Origin: CBDFMR01 sp965249765
GTDB lineage: Bacteria > Bacteroidota > Bacteroidia > Chitinophagales > Saprospiraceae
Length of the DNA: 64,000 bases
Direction of reading: 5' to 3'
NCBI GenBank assembly: GCA_965249765.1
Contig: CBDFMR010000005.1
Coordinates: 1,116,001-1,180,000 of the forward strand
The notes below the pieces were generated by a model. It made no database searches. It saw only the letters and a list, made by a program, of their open reading frames with translations, and was not told the DNA's origin. The position numbers and the translations under genes were made by a program. Of the stretch, positions 52,958 through 62,753 are shown one piece after another. The first letter of the stretch is position 1, and each line of letters starts with the position of its first letter.

Positions 52958-55387
52958 ATGAAGGTATCATTGGCGTGGTTGAGGAAGTATATAAGTATCG
53001 AGGAATCTCGTGAGGAGCTGGCTGAAATCTTGACTGATCTGGGGCTTGAAGTGGAGGGCATAGAACCGTTTGAGTCCATCCCTGGGAGTCTAAAAGGTGT
53101 AGTCATTGGAGAGGTCAAGGATCGAGTAAAGCATCCCAATGCAGATCGACTATCAGTATGTAAGGTGGATATAGGATCTGGCGAAGATGTGCAGATCGTC
53201 TGTGGAGCTCCCAATGTGGATGCGGGCCAAAAAGTACTGGTTGCTACTGTGGGAAGTACACTGTATTCTACGGAAGGAGAGCCTTGGAAAATAAAGAAAG
53301 GTAAAATACGTGGAGAGACATCCGAAGGGATGATCTGTGCTGAAGATGAGTTGCATCTAGGAAGAAGTCATGATGGAATTATGGTGCTCGACACTTCACA
53401 ACCACCTGGATCTGATGCAACTGAGATATTCGACGTTACAACGGATACGATCTATGATATTGGGCTAACCCCCAATAGATCAGATGCGACAAGTCATCTC
53501 GGTGTTGCACAGGATTTAGCCGCTTATTTCAGGATAAATAAAAGAGAAGATTATGATGTCAAGCTTCCTGACGTAACATCGTTTAAAGTAGATCAGACCA
53601 CGTACGATATGGATGTCGAGGTGATACGTCCAGATCTATGTCCTCGATATTCGGGAGTCATGATCAGTGATGTAAAAATAGGGTCAAGTCCAGATTGGAT
53701 TCAGAATCAATTAAGATCTATTGGCGTACGTCCGGTCAATAATATAGTTGATATTACCAACTACGTCCTTCACGAGATGGGGCAGCCACTTCATGCTTTT
53801 GACGCAGATAAGATCGCTGGTAGGAAGATAATCGTCGATACTCTGGAAGATGGTACGACTTTCAAGACATTAGATGACGCAGATAGAAAACTGATGTCTG
53901 ATGACCTGATGATTTGTGACGGCAATCGGGAAGGATTGTGTATCGCAGGAGTTTTTGGTGGTATTGGCAGTGGAGTCACCGAAGCGACAACCAATATTTT
54001 TCTTGAATCTGCACACTTCAATGCAGGATCAATAAGACGAACTAGTACAGGACATGACTTACGAACAGATGCGGCAAAGTGTTTTGAGAAAGGAAGCGAT
54101 CCCTCGATTACTGTGATGGCGCTTAAGCGCGCTGCCATATTAATCAAAGAGTATGGAGGTGGAGTGATCTCATCGGAGATAATAGATGAATATCCAGATG
54201 AGGTGGAGAAGAAGGTACTACAATTGCGATATGATAAGGTAAAAACATATGTGGGGGTGGATCTTGAGAAGGGAATAGTTCATGATATCCTCAGAGCACT
54301 CAATATGGAAATTCAACCGGTCGATGACGATAGCGTTAAAGTGTATGTACCTACCAATAAAGCTGATGTCACGCGCGATGTTGATGTGATCGAGGAGATA
54401 TTGAGAATATATGGCTTCAATAAGGTAGAGGTAGGGAATTCTGTAAAAAGCACATTGAACTATGACAACTATCCTTCAAAAACCGACATAATAAAAAGAG
54501 TCAAGAACTATCTATCATCATACGGTTATCATGAAATGATGAACATGTCAATCATTGAGTCCTCCTGGGTTGACGAAGCGGAAAGGGGTAATCTTGTTCA
54601 TATAAATAACACTAGCAACGTACAACTCGATGTTCTTAGACCCAATATGCTCTTGAGTGGCTTATCAGCGGTAAGGCACAATATCAATAGGCAGCAAACA
54701 GATCTGAAATTATACGAGTACGGAAGAGTGTATTCTCAAGATGGGGAGGATTTCTCGGAGCAAGAAAATATGAGTATCTTTCTTTCGGGTAAAATGGCTC
54801 CTGATCATTGGATAGCAGGAAAGGCCAGAGATACTAATTTTCATGCTTTAAAATCAGATGTATATTCAGTATTGTCTTTACTGAATGTCAAAAGTGTTAC
54901 TGCAAAAGAGACATCTTCTGATGATCTCGAATATGGCATTGACATATATAAAGGTGATAATTGCTTGGTAACGATAGGCGCAGTTGAATCTTCAATCTGT
55001 AAGAAGATGGACGTAAAGCAGGAGGTTTACTATGCCTGCTTTGATGTCAAGACAATGGTAGACGCCACTGATCATAAAACCCAGACGTCAGATATAAGTC
55101 CATATCCGTCGGTAAAGAGGGATCTTGCCGTAGTTATAGACGAATCTGTCTCTTACGAGGCACTTTCAGAAATTGCTAAGGAGCTTAAGTACGGAGCACT
55201 AAGCAATGTTAGTTTGTTTGACATCTACAAGAATGAAAAGCAACTTGGCATGTGTAAAAAATCTTATGCGCTGAGCTTTCTCTTTGAGGATACCCGAAAG
55301 ACACTAAAGGATAAAGAAGTGGACAAGTTTATGACTAAATTGATTGCTCAATTTGAATCAAAACTGGGTGCTACTATTAGGAAATGA
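52958..55387 (+). CDS. pheT: Phenylalanine-tRNA ligase beta subunit
   Basis: An 809-residue PheT. The tRNA-binding domain near residue 40-150 includes VVIGEVKDRVKHPNADRLSV and VCGAPNVDAGQKV; the B3/4 domain and the B5 region (ADVTRDVDVIEEILRIYGFN) follow; the C-terminal anticodon-binding (FDX-ACB) domain contains SPYPSVKRDLAVVID. It charges tRNA-Phe with PheS, which is not in this window. The length is usual. Confidence 0.96.
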   Translation: MKVSLAWLRKYISIEESREELAEILTDLGLEVEGIEPFESIPGSLKGVVIGEVKDRVKHPNADRLSVCKVDIGSGEDVQIVCGAPNVDAGQKVLVATVGSTLYSTEGEPWKIKKGKIRGETSEGMICAEDELHLGRSHDGIMVLDTSQPPGSDATEIFDVTTDTIYDIGLTPNRSDATSHLGVAQDLAAYFRINKREDYDVKLPDVTSFKVDQTTYDMDVEVIRPDLCPRYSGVMISDVKIGSSPDWIQNQLRSIGVRPVNNIVDITNYVLHEMGQPLHAFDADKIAGRKIIVDTLEDGTTFKTLDDADRKLMSDDLMICDGNREGLCIAGVFGGIGSGVTEATTNIFLESAHFNAGSIRRTSTGHDLRTDAAKCFEKGSDPSITVMALKRAAILIKEYGGGVISSEIIDEYPDEVEKKVLQLRYDKVKTYVGVDLEKGIVHDILRALNMEIQPVDDDSVKVYVPTNKADVTRDVDVIEEILRIYGFNKVEVGNSVKSTLNYDNYPSKTDIIKRVKNYLSSYGYHEMMNMSIIESSWVDEAERGNLVHINNTSNVQLDVLRPNMLLSGLSAVRHNINRQQTDLKLYEYGRVYSQDGEDFSEQENMSIFLSGKMAPDHWIAGKARDTNFHALKSDVYSVLSLLNVKSVTAKETSSDDLEYGIDIYKGDNCLVTIGAVESSICKKMDVKQEVYYACFDVKTMVDATDHKTQTSDISPYPSVKRDLAVVIDESVSYEALSEIAKELKYGALSNVSLFDIYKNEKQLGMCKKSYALSFLFEDTRKTLKDKEVDKFMTKLIAQFESKLGATIRK

Positions 55388-55486
55388 TCGATTAAATAAG
55401 ATGGATCCATAAACTTAGACTGGATTATTTGACTAAATCCGACATGATTTGGCTCGAAATATGCGTAAGTCAGAGTATATTTAGGC

Positions 55487-55759
55487 ATGCAAAGCTTAGA
55501 AACGAGACTTGCGGAGATAGAACAAAAGACCGCAGCACTGGTTGATAAGTATAAAACTTTGTCAAAAGAGCATGAAGTTTTACAAGCAAAACATAAAGAA
55601 ATATTAGATAAAATAAATCGTAAATACAGAGCTGGAGAACAGTTGGAGATAGGTAGCTCTATGGCTACTGAAGATATTAGATGGAAAGATGAGGTAAAGA
55701 GTCAATTGGATAAATACATAAATGAAATCAACGCTTGCATAAGCGAATTGACGCCATAA
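55487..55759 (+). CDS. Small coiled-coil protein next to zapA
   Basis: A 90-residue protein that is almost all coiled coil: LETRLAEIEQKTAALVDKYKTLSKEHEVLQAKHKEILDKINRKYR. Small coiled-coil genes next to zapA occur in Bacteroidota; a ZapB-like role is possible but is only inference. The zapA gene starts 9 bases after its stop. Confidence 0.65.
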   Translation: MQSLETRLAEIEQKTAALVDKYKTLSKEHEVLQAKHKEILDKINRKYRAGEQLEIGSSMATEDIRWKDEVKSQLDKYINEINACISELTP

Positions 55760-55768
55760 GATCAAATT

Positions 55769-56050
55769 TTGGAAGAAACAAAAAAAGTAACTATTCATAT
55801 TGCAGGTAGAAATTACCCATTGATAGTTACTAAAGATGAATCCTCATACATCACTGACATAGAAAAGGAAATTTCCTTGAGAATCAATGATTTTCAGGTT
55901 AGATATGCTGAGCGAGATAAGCAAGATGTGATAGCCATGGCGTTGATCACATACGCAATGGAGGGCAGAAAGAATGGAATATCTGACAAGGGGAATGTAG
56001 ATCTTAAAAGTCTTTCTAATATAGAATCCATATTGGATTCTATCTCCTGA
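55769..56050 (+). CDS. zapA: Cell division protein ZapA
   Basis: A 93-residue ZapA: VTIHIAGRNYPLIVTKDESSYI, then the C-terminal helix with VIAMALITYAMEGRKNG. It binds FtsZ and stabilises the ring. The start is TTG at 55769. An rny gene follows after about 80 bases. Confidence 0.88.
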   Translation: MEETKKVTIHIAGRNYPLIVTKDESSYITDIEKEISLRINDFQVRYAERDKQDVIAMALITYAMEGRKNGISDKGNVDLKSLSNIESILDSIS

Positions 56051-56130
56051 ATCTTCTTTAGTTCATAGTATTTCGATTGTGTCAATACATTAAGTGTATT
56101 GATGATTTTGAAACCTTTAAATTAGGATCG

Positions 56131-57786
56131 ATGGATACTATGATAATAATAGCAGCAGTAGCTGGGCTGGTTGTTGGATTTCTTATTGGCAATTTTCTAC
56201 TTGCCAAGTCAAATAAATCTAAGGTCAACGAGATGAATAAGAAGGCTGACTTGGTGATTCAAGAAGCCCGTCTTACAGCTAAGAGGATAACAGATGAGGC
56301 TGAGACCAAGGCCGAGAAAATAGTAGGAAAGGCCGAGCAGAAAAACGAAAGTATTAAGAGGAAAAAGATTCAGGAGGCCAAGGAGAAGTTCAACAAGTTT
56401 AAATTAGATTTTGAGTCATTCAAAGCTGATCAGAGAGTTGAAATGAAAGAGCGCGAGATGAATGTCAAGGCGCTAGAGACTGAACTCAAGCAGAAGCAAG
56501 GTCAATTCAAAAATGAGATAGAAAACATAGAGCAACGAGAAGCAGAGGCCAAGTCAATTCGAGAGAATCTAGATAAGCAACTTAATATTGTAGCCAAGAA
56601 GAAAGAAGATCTCGATCAGGCCAATGAAAAGCACATCAAGGCGCTGGAAACCGTTGCTAAGCTTTCTGAGTCAGAAGCCAAGGACGAACTACTGGATGCT
56701 ATCAAATCAAAAGCAGTGTCCGAGGCATTGGCCATAGAAAAGGAAGCTGTATCGGAGGCCAAGTCCAACGCCAATAAAGAAGCCAAAAAAATTATCATTC
56801 AGACCATACAGAGAATGTGTGCTGAATATACCATTGAGAATACTGTATCGGTATTCAATCTGGAATCTGATGATATCAAAGGTCAGATCATTGGTCGTGA
56901 GGGCAGGAACATCAGAGCGCTGGAAGCGGCGACAGGAGCTGAGATTGTTGTAGATGATACACCAGAAGCAATCATCATATCCAGCTTTGATCCGATACGC
57001 CGGGAGATATGTCGCTTGTCACTTAAAAGGTTAGTAGCCGATGGACGTATCCACCCAGCCAAGATCGAGGAGACTGTCACTAAAGTTAAAAAGCAACTTA
57101 CAGAACAGATTGTAGAAATAGGGGAGAGGACGGTTATCGATCTTGATATACACGGACTCCATCCCTACCTTGTCAAGATGGTAGGCCGCATGAGATTCCG
57201 ATCATCGTATGGTCAGAACCTCCTCAAGCACTCCATGGAGACAGCTAATCTGTGTGCCGCTATGGCTGCCGAGATAGGATTATCGCCCAAGCAGGTCAAA
57301 ATGGCCAAGCGAGCAGGCCTGTTACATGATATTGGAAAAGTTACTGAGGAAGAATCAGAATTGTCACATGCTTTACTAGGAATGCAGATCTGTGAGAAGC
57401 ACAAGGAGCATCCGGTAATACTCAATGCGGTAGGAGCTCACCATGATGAGTTGGAGATGAATAACATCATCAGTCCGATAGTCCAAGCTTGCGATGCCAT
57501 CTCAGGAGCGCGACCTGGAGCGCGACGTGAGATTCTCGAAAGTTATCTTAAGCGGATCGGTGAATTAGAAGATCTTGCAATGGCTCATGACGGGGTTCAG
57601 AAAGCTTATGCCCTTCAGGCGGGTAGAGAGCTGCGAGTTATCGTTGAGAGTGACAAGGTGAGTGATGCCTATGCCGATGATCTTGCCTTCATGATCTCGC
57701 AGAAGATCCAGGATGAGATGCAGTATCCTGGGCAGGTAAAGGTTACCGTGATAAGAGAGAAGCGGGCTACGGCGATCGCGAGGTAG
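56131..57786 (+). CDS. rny: Ribonuclease Y
   Basis: A 551-residue endoribonuclease. The N-terminal helix (MIIIAAVAGLVVGFLIGNFL) is the membrane anchor; a long coiled coil follows (about 25-205), then a KH domain (about 240-310; IIGREGRNIRALEAATGAEI) and the HD domain (RAGLLHDIGKVTEEE, about 395-409). ATG at 56131 is chosen over 56077 because it begins at the anchor. It is a key RNA-decay enzyme in many bacteria. Confidence 0.95.
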   Translation: MDTMIIIAAVAGLVVGFLIGNFLLAKSNKSKVNEMNKKADLVIQEARLTAKRITDEAETKAEKIVGKAEQKNESIKRKKIQEAKEKFNKFKLDFESFKADQRVEMKEREMNVKALETELKQKQGQFKNEIENIEQREAEAKSIRENLDKQLNIVAKKKEDLDQANEKHIKALETVAKLSESEAKDELLDAIKSKAVSEALAIEKEAVSEAKSNANKEAKKIIIQTIQRMCAEYTIENTVSVFNLESDDIKGQIIGREGRNIRALEAATGAEIVVDDTPEAIIISSFDPIRREICRLSLKRLVADGRIHPAKIEETVTKVKKQLTEQIVEIGERTVIDLDIHGLHPYLVKMVGRMRFRSSYGQNLLKHSMETANLCAAMAAEIGLSPKQVKMAKRAGLLHDIGKVTEEESELSHALLGMQICEKHKEHPVILNAVGAHHDELEMNNIISPIVQACDAISGARPGARREILESYLKRIGELEDLAMAHDGVQKAYALQAGRELRVIVESDKVSDAYADDLAFMISQKIQDEMQYPGQVKVTVIREKRATAIAR

Positions 57787-57856
57787 GTCAGTATTTAAAA
57801 TGAGTTATTCTTAATATCCTTAAAAGTACCGTTATCGCGCACAAAAGGCATTTTGT

Positions 57857-57884
57857 ACACAAATACTATTTTGTGTGATTTTTT
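57857..57884 (+). terminator. Rho-independent terminator after rny
   Basis: ACACAAA (57857-57863) pairs with TTTGTGT (57870-57876), then GATTTTTT. It is weak (A-T rich) but positioned 71 bases after the rny stop. Confidence 0.5.
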
Positions 57885-58232
57885 AAACCTGATTAATTTT
57901 GGGGTAGTTTTGTCATGACTATAGGTCTTACTAATCTTGCGACGTTCTATGTTCTGATTGCGACACATTTACTACTCGGTCTATAGACATATTCAATGCA
58001 AAATTGTCCTCTTTCATCAACGATCTTTTAGTTGGGATTTAAAATAGATGGCAGCGGTCACATGTTCATTTTTGCTTTTCGATCCCAGGATGAAGAAATT
58101 GGAATCGTTGGTGAAAGGTGAGAGCTAGAAGTATTGAAGCCTTACATAAATAGTAAGTATTTACTACTATATTATCATGGTCTTGAATCGCACATATTTC
58201 TCTTCATACAGTCCAATTTTGCATGGTATATC
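57885..58232. other. Gene-free stretch
   Basis: About 350 bases between rny and the DUF1566 lipoprotein gene with no credible ORF, RNA gene or repeat. Both neighbours end towards it (convergent). Confidence 0.6.
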
Positions 58233-59327
58233 TTAATAATTCCTTATCACTAAAAACTCCCTTCCTACTAATGCTGAAGCTTTAAACCACTCTGTCCCTT
58301 CTGGTTTAAATTTTACAACCCAAGATTGCTTATTCACAAATGATGATGTTTGTAAATCTCTGTAGGGATTTAGCGCATCGTATTCTATAATATATTTTTG
58401 AAATGGTCCAATAGCTCTTAATTCATCAAGAGATGGAAGATACCAATCATCATATCCATTTACAGAGAAATTTATTGCATCTCGAGCAGCGTGTCCGCTA
58501 CCAGTAGGACAATATATATTTATATTTGCGGTATTAGATTTACCCGTCCCTATAGAATTGAAGCTGCTCTTACCTTCTAAATTACTACAACCAACTGGCT
58601 TGTCGCTAAATAATGCAGTATGTACCTCAATGTACTGCCATCCATCACTAAATGACCCTTTGTCATGAATAATTATACCACCTGCAGGACCTCGTGTCAC
58701 TTCGCAATTAGTACCTTCAACTCCACTTGGACATACACAATAACCATAGAAACTTTCACCATCATTACAGTTAGTACCTGAACATAGATCTTCTGTCACC
58801 CTTACAAGTTTTGCATTCACAGGCTCACCAATCCATATCCCCGATAAATTTAATGTATTATCGTTGTCTGTAAACTCACAATCAACCATAACGAGTTCCT
58901 CACCATCAAAATAGAAAGACATTTCAAAATCGCCGCCTATGGTATACTCTTTATTTACTTGGACATTTATACCATTTGTAAAATGAGAAAAAACTGATAT
59001 AGCACCATTCTCCAAGAATTTGAAAAATAATTCTTCTCTATTGGTCCCTATCAAATTAGTGCCACCTAAACCGATAAAAGTTTCAACCTTCCAGTCGCCT
59101 ATGAGTAATTCTTGTTTATCAATACAAGGATCACATTCTCCTCCACAGTCAATTCCTGATTCATTGCCGTTTTGAATGCCATCTGTACAGCTGGCACAAG
59201 CAGTGCAATCACGTCCACAATCAATTCCTGATTCATCGCCATTTTGAATGCCATCGTCACATGTCGGAGAATCGCTACAAGAGACAATTAAGAATGACAT
59301 AATCAATACAACCAATATATTTTTCAT
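58233..59327 (-). CDS. Cys-rich lipoprotein with DUF1566 domain
   Basis: A 364-residue lipoprotein (lipobox LIVSCSD). Two tandem Cys-rich units follow the anchor: CDDGIQNGDESGIDCGRDCTAC and a near copy ending CGGECDPC (residues about 22-68). Next comes a lipocalin-like region (LLIGDWKVETFIGLGG), an EGF-like Cys patch (about 180-205) and a C-terminal DUF1566/Lcl domain (GYDDWYLPSLDELRAIG). Such domains are often adhesive. It is the last of six co-directional genes. Confidence 0.8.
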   Translation of the reverse strand: MKNILVVLIMSFLIVSCSDSPTCDDGIQNGDESGIDCGRDCTACASCTDGIQNGNESGIDCGGECDPCIDKQELLIGDWKVETFIGLGGTNLIGTNREELFFKFLENGAISVFSHFTNGINVQVNKEYTIGGDFEMSFYFDGEELVMVDCEFTDNDNTLNLSGIWIGEPVNAKLVRVTEDLCSGTNCNDGESFYGYCVCPSGVEGTNCEVTRGPAGGIIIHDKGSFSDGWQYIEVHTALFSDKPVGCSNLEGKSSFNSIGTGKSNTANINIYCPTGSGHAARDAINFSVNGYDDWYLPSLDELRAIGPFQKYIIEYDALNPYRDLQTSSFVNKQSWVVKFKPEGTEWFKASALVGREFLVIRNY

Positions 59328-59407
59328 AGTCTTTTTTTTGGTTAAGGTTTAGTACGTTTCAATTAAGCAATCAACTAATTTTACCACTATAGCGCATTTT
59401 TATCATT

Positions 59408-59426
59408 TTTAACGCATGACGTTAAA
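59408..59426. promoter_or_regulatory. Inverted repeat upstream of the DUF1566 lipoprotein gene
   Basis: TTTAACG-CATGA-CGTTAAA, seven-base perfect arms around a 5-base spacer, 81 bases upstream of the ATG at 59327. Possible operator, role unknown. Confidence 0.35.
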
Positions 59427-59554
59427 CAAACAGGTAGCACATTTGATTTTTGCAATAGTATCTTAGTCAACTATGCATGATTATATTATTTTCGGGACAG
59501 TATAAGTTCCTTCATCACAGTTTCGTTAATAAATAATCTAATGAATTCTGGTTT

Positions 59555-60079
59555 TCAATTTTGTTCTCCTTCATAGAAATAAATACTTTCAGTATTTCCT
59601 ATACTATTTTCATCAGATACAACTAAGGACAAGGATATTGTATTGTCAATATAGTTGAATGTACCAGACCCATCCATGTAATCCAGTTCCCAGGATTGTA
59701 TCTCTCCTTCTATTTCATAGACAGGGGGTAGATGCATCGAATAATATCCAGTTTCAAGAGTGTAAGAACCCTTAGCCGTTGTACTTCCACCATCTGCTTG
59801 AAATCGTAATTCAATGCATTCAGAATCGCAGGAGGAAATCGACAATATTGCATCAGGTGATTCGAATATTATTTCTTCCATATCATTGTGATCTCTTATT
59901 CTGAGCAATCCATCATAGAGGCCAAAGATGTCTTTGATACATGCCGGACAATTGCCTCCACAATCAATTCCGATTTCAGTTCCGTTTAATATACCGTCAC
60001 TGCATGTCGGATCGTTATTATCACTACATGAGGTCAATAGTATTGCTATTAATAATGAATAGGGAATTGCGTGTTTCAT
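59555..60079 (-). CDS. Cys-rich lipoprotein
   Basis: A 174-residue lipoprotein (lipobox LLTSCSDN). It has one Cys-rich unit like those of the neighbouring gene (CSDGILNGTEIGIDCGGNCP with a further Cys), then a beta-rich domain of about 120 residues without recognised family. Same strand as its neighbours, with 25 bases between it and the upstream gene. Confidence 0.75.
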   Translation of the reverse strand: MKHAIPYSLLIAILLTSCSDNNDPTCSDGILNGTEIGIDCGGNCPACIKDIFGLYDGLLRIRDHNDMEEIIFESPDAILSISSCDSECIELRFQADGGSTTAKGSYTLETGYYSMHLPPVYEIEGEIQSWELDYMDGSGTFNYIDNTISLSLVVSDENSIGNTESIYFYEGEQN

Positions 60080-60104
60080 TCTTCGGTTATTATTTATTTA
60101 TTTG

Positions 60105-60569
60105 TTATTCTTCACATTCAATCCAAATATCGTTACCATTCTCGAGCCAGAGACCTGGTGTAACTCCTATCCCTTGTGCTATTGCCTCCCAACAGACCCC
60201 GTTGTACTCCACAACATCAAAATCATGGTACAATACAACCGGATCAAATATCTTCCCAATGCAATCACAGCTAAAGTTTAGTTTTTCAAATTCGCAGACG
60301 AGTGTTTCACCTGTAGCATGGTTTAGATATTTTGTTGTTATAAATATCCCATTGAGGCAATAAATAATTTCATCCATATTCGATGAATAAGCCAAACAGC
60401 AATCACTATGTTCTAAGCTATCAATTAGATCCCGAGATATTCTTAAACTCTTATTGTTCTCTGGTGACCAATATCTGCCAAGGAATCCTGCCTTTGGGCA
60501 AATATTGTCATCACGACACGAAATAAGAATCACAAGGCTTAGTAGTATAGTCAGTAATTTGTTTTTCAC
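60105..60569 (-). CDS. Small lipoprotein of unknown function
   Basis: A 154-residue lipoprotein (lipobox LVILISCRDD) with eight cysteines in the mature part (e.g. DCCLAYSSN, NFSCDCIGK). No family is recognised. It lies in the same-strand row of envelope genes. Confidence 0.65.
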   Translation of the reverse strand: MKNKLLTILLSLVILISCRDDNICPKAGFLGRYWSPENNKSLRISRDLIDSLEHSDCCLAYSSNMDEIIYCLNGIFITTKYLNHATGETLVCEFEKLNFSCDCIGKIFDPVVLYHDFDVVEYNGVCWEAIAQGIGVTPGLWLENGNDIWIECEE

Positions 60570-60610
60570 TGGTTCTTAATTGTGTTTGTCAAGAAAACAA
60601 TTAGATACTA

Positions 60611-61297
60611 CTAACGGTTATACGGAAATTTCTTGGCACCCTTCACCATCAGCTTATTGATCACATCCTGTATCTCACTGCCTTGTCCCATTTCAAGGTC
60701 ATTTCTATACGACCATAGCCTATCTCCATGGGTAGATTCGAAAAGATTCATGGTGCACCAGCCTTTGTTTGTAGTAGTTTTTACATTTCTTCCTATAGCA
60801 CCGATGGTAGAACTTAAATCCCAAGCCAGTTTTTTGGCAATATTTAATCCCCTAGCCAATTCGTCAGACATAGGCTGATCTGTTTCTATTTGACCGGATA
60901 CTACAGCATCTACTCCAAGTATGGTGCATAGTCTAGTCACATCGATTTCATTAATATTTTTGAAGTCTAATTTATGAGACTTTAGCTTTGAGTTGGTGAC
61001 ACTTTGGCTCTGTACTCTTACTTTTAGTTTCCGACCCAAGAGATTAGATTCTACTGCGTTCTGAACAGCAATCCCTTGTGCAATTTCTAATTTTATTATT
61101 TCTTCTTTGGTAAGTTCATCTCTTTGTTTTTTTCTTAGTTTGATTTTTGAGGAAAATGGCAAAACTGCAATTCTCTGATGTGACGCAGTTTCTTTATCAA
61201 AACTATCTATCGTTGATGATTTACCGCCACCACAGCTGTGCATGGAAATAAATATTACACTAAATAATAAGGGTAATATGGATTTGGAAAATTTCAT
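60611..61297 (-). CDS. CsgG-like lipoprotein
   Basis: A 228-residue lipoprotein (lipobox MHSCGGG). The mature part has a CsgG-type or DUF799-like fold: RIAVLPFSSKIKLR, AQGIAVQNAVESNLL, LCTILGVDAVVSGQIETD. Such proteins work in secretion pores or in assembly of surface complexes. The exact role here is unknown. It is the third gene after the OmpA-family gene. Confidence 0.65.
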   Translation of the reverse strand: MKFSKSILPLLFSVIFISMHSCGGGKSSTIDSFDKETASHQRIAVLPFSSKIKLRKKQRDELTKEEIIKLEIAQGIAVQNAVESNLLGRKLKVRVQSQSVTNSKLKSHKLDFKNINEIDVTRLCTILGVDAVVSGQIETDQPMSDELARGLNIAKKLAWDLSSTIGAIGRNVKTTTNKGWCTMNLFESTHGDRLWSYRNDLEMGQGSEIQDVINKLMVKGAKKFPYNR

Positions 61298-61461
61298 AAA
61301 TAATAATTATTTAAGTTTGGTTTTATTATGTGTAAGCATTTAATGAGCAAATATTGATGTATATTATTACTAACTTATCCTCCTAAATTCATTAAAGTGA
61401 TATAGTTGGTTATTTAATACGTAAGGTCGTGTTCCCAATTATACATATTATATTTTCTTAT

Positions 61462-62733
61462 TTAATTAGCAAAATCTTTCAACCGACATGGATCAAAACA
61501 ATCATGGCAATCAAATACTTCGACATCGCCTAATCCATATTTTTGTACGGCGCCATCCACACCATCGAAATCAATAAATAAATCTGAGTCTTGATTAGAG
61601 TTGTTTCCGTCAATTGAAACATTTGTAATTCCGTAGATTAATGTCAAACTACTTTTAGGTGCCATCATATAGTTTCCACTCACCCAAAATGATTCATTAC
61701 ATGTGCTACTCGTATTTTCTTCCGAGCTTGTGTATGAAAAATCTATGCCACCTGCAACATTTTGACCCGAAAATCCGCCTACATAGTACATGATCTGGCT
61801 TGGTGACCAATTATCTGGGTCAGATTTTACGTATTTATATACGCCGCTTTTGTGAGCATCACCGCGTTCAGCCAGTAGCATCAGATTTCCGTCATCGGAA
61901 AAGGATATGTCAGTTATTTTATTAATCGGAGAATTACTAGGGAACTTAAATTCATATTTTTCACTCCCATTTATTGGAAACTCTCCATCATCGTTCAGTT
62001 GTATCGAATATATCTCATGAGTTGAGTTTATAGTTCGAGAAAAATATACCTTAATTCGATTGTTTTCGTTTACAATCCCTACTCCCCAGATCAATTCTGA
62101 GTCGGTTGCTATTCCATCAATGCCATCATCAAGCATGAAAGGATCGAAACTATCATATTGGCCGTCTTGAATGTCGATACGATACAACTTTCCATCTTCA
62201 AGGTTGGTAGCGATCATAAGATTATTGTAGGGGTCGTTTACGATGTTTCCGATTCCAACATAGTCTTTACATGAGGAGGGAAGATCTACCCAAGGTTGAG
62301 CAACCCAGTTTGGAGCGGATGCTATGAAAATTCTACCGCAAGGGTTGGGCCTCTGTACATTGGCTGCTTCATTAGGATCACCTGAGTCGTAGTAGTAAAT
62401 ATCGGAAGAAGCTAAGTAAACTGAATTCTGATTATCTATAGCTATTCCAAAAATTTGGCCGATGTCTTTTGCAGTCCAATTAGATGGATGAATCGTTTCA
62501 ATTGTTGAACCCCAGTTATCGTTAATTGGAGCTAAATGGTTCTTAGATGTGTTGTAAATTACTCCTACAGGGTCGCTTGATTCTAATGCGTAGCAAGTTG
62601 CTATAGTCCAACCACATAGCTCTGTATTGACACCTCCTGGCCCACAAGGTATTGGTAATATATCTTGACAATCACTACAAGACATATACAAAAGAGATGT
62701 AATTACTATCGTGTAGATATTCAGATTATTCAT
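61462..62733 (-). CDS. Lipoprotein with a beta-propeller-like domain
   Basis: A 423-residue lipoprotein (lipobox LLYMSCSD). The mature part has short repeats of the kind IFGIAIDNQNSVYLASS, VGIGNIVNDPYNNLMIAT, GKLYRIDIQDGQYD and ITDISFSDDGNLMLLAERG, as in NHL/SMP-30-like beta-propellers. No enzymatic motif is seen. Starts 20 bases downstream of the OmpA-family gene, so co-transcribed. Confidence 0.72.
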   Translation of the reverse strand: MNNLNIYTIVITSLLYMSCSDCQDILPIPCGPGGVNTELCGWTIATCYALESSDPVGVIYNTSKNHLAPINDNWGSTIETIHPSNWTAKDIGQIFGIAIDNQNSVYLASSDIYYYDSGDPNEAANVQRPNPCGRIFIASAPNWVAQPWVDLPSSCKDYVGIGNIVNDPYNNLMIATNLEDGKLYRIDIQDGQYDSFDPFMLDDGIDGIATDSELIWGVGIVNENNRIKVYFSRTINSTHEIYSIQLNDDGEFPINGSEKYEFKFPSNSPINKITDISFSDDGNLMLLAERGDAHKSGVYKYVKSDPDNWSPSQIMYYVGGFSGQNVAGGIDFSYTSSEENTSSTCNESFWVSGNYMMAPKSSLTLIYGITNVSIDGNNSNQDSDLFIDFDGVDGAVQKYGLGDVEVFDCHDCFDPCRLKDFAN

Positions 62734-62753
62734 TGGTTTTATTTTAGTTCAAA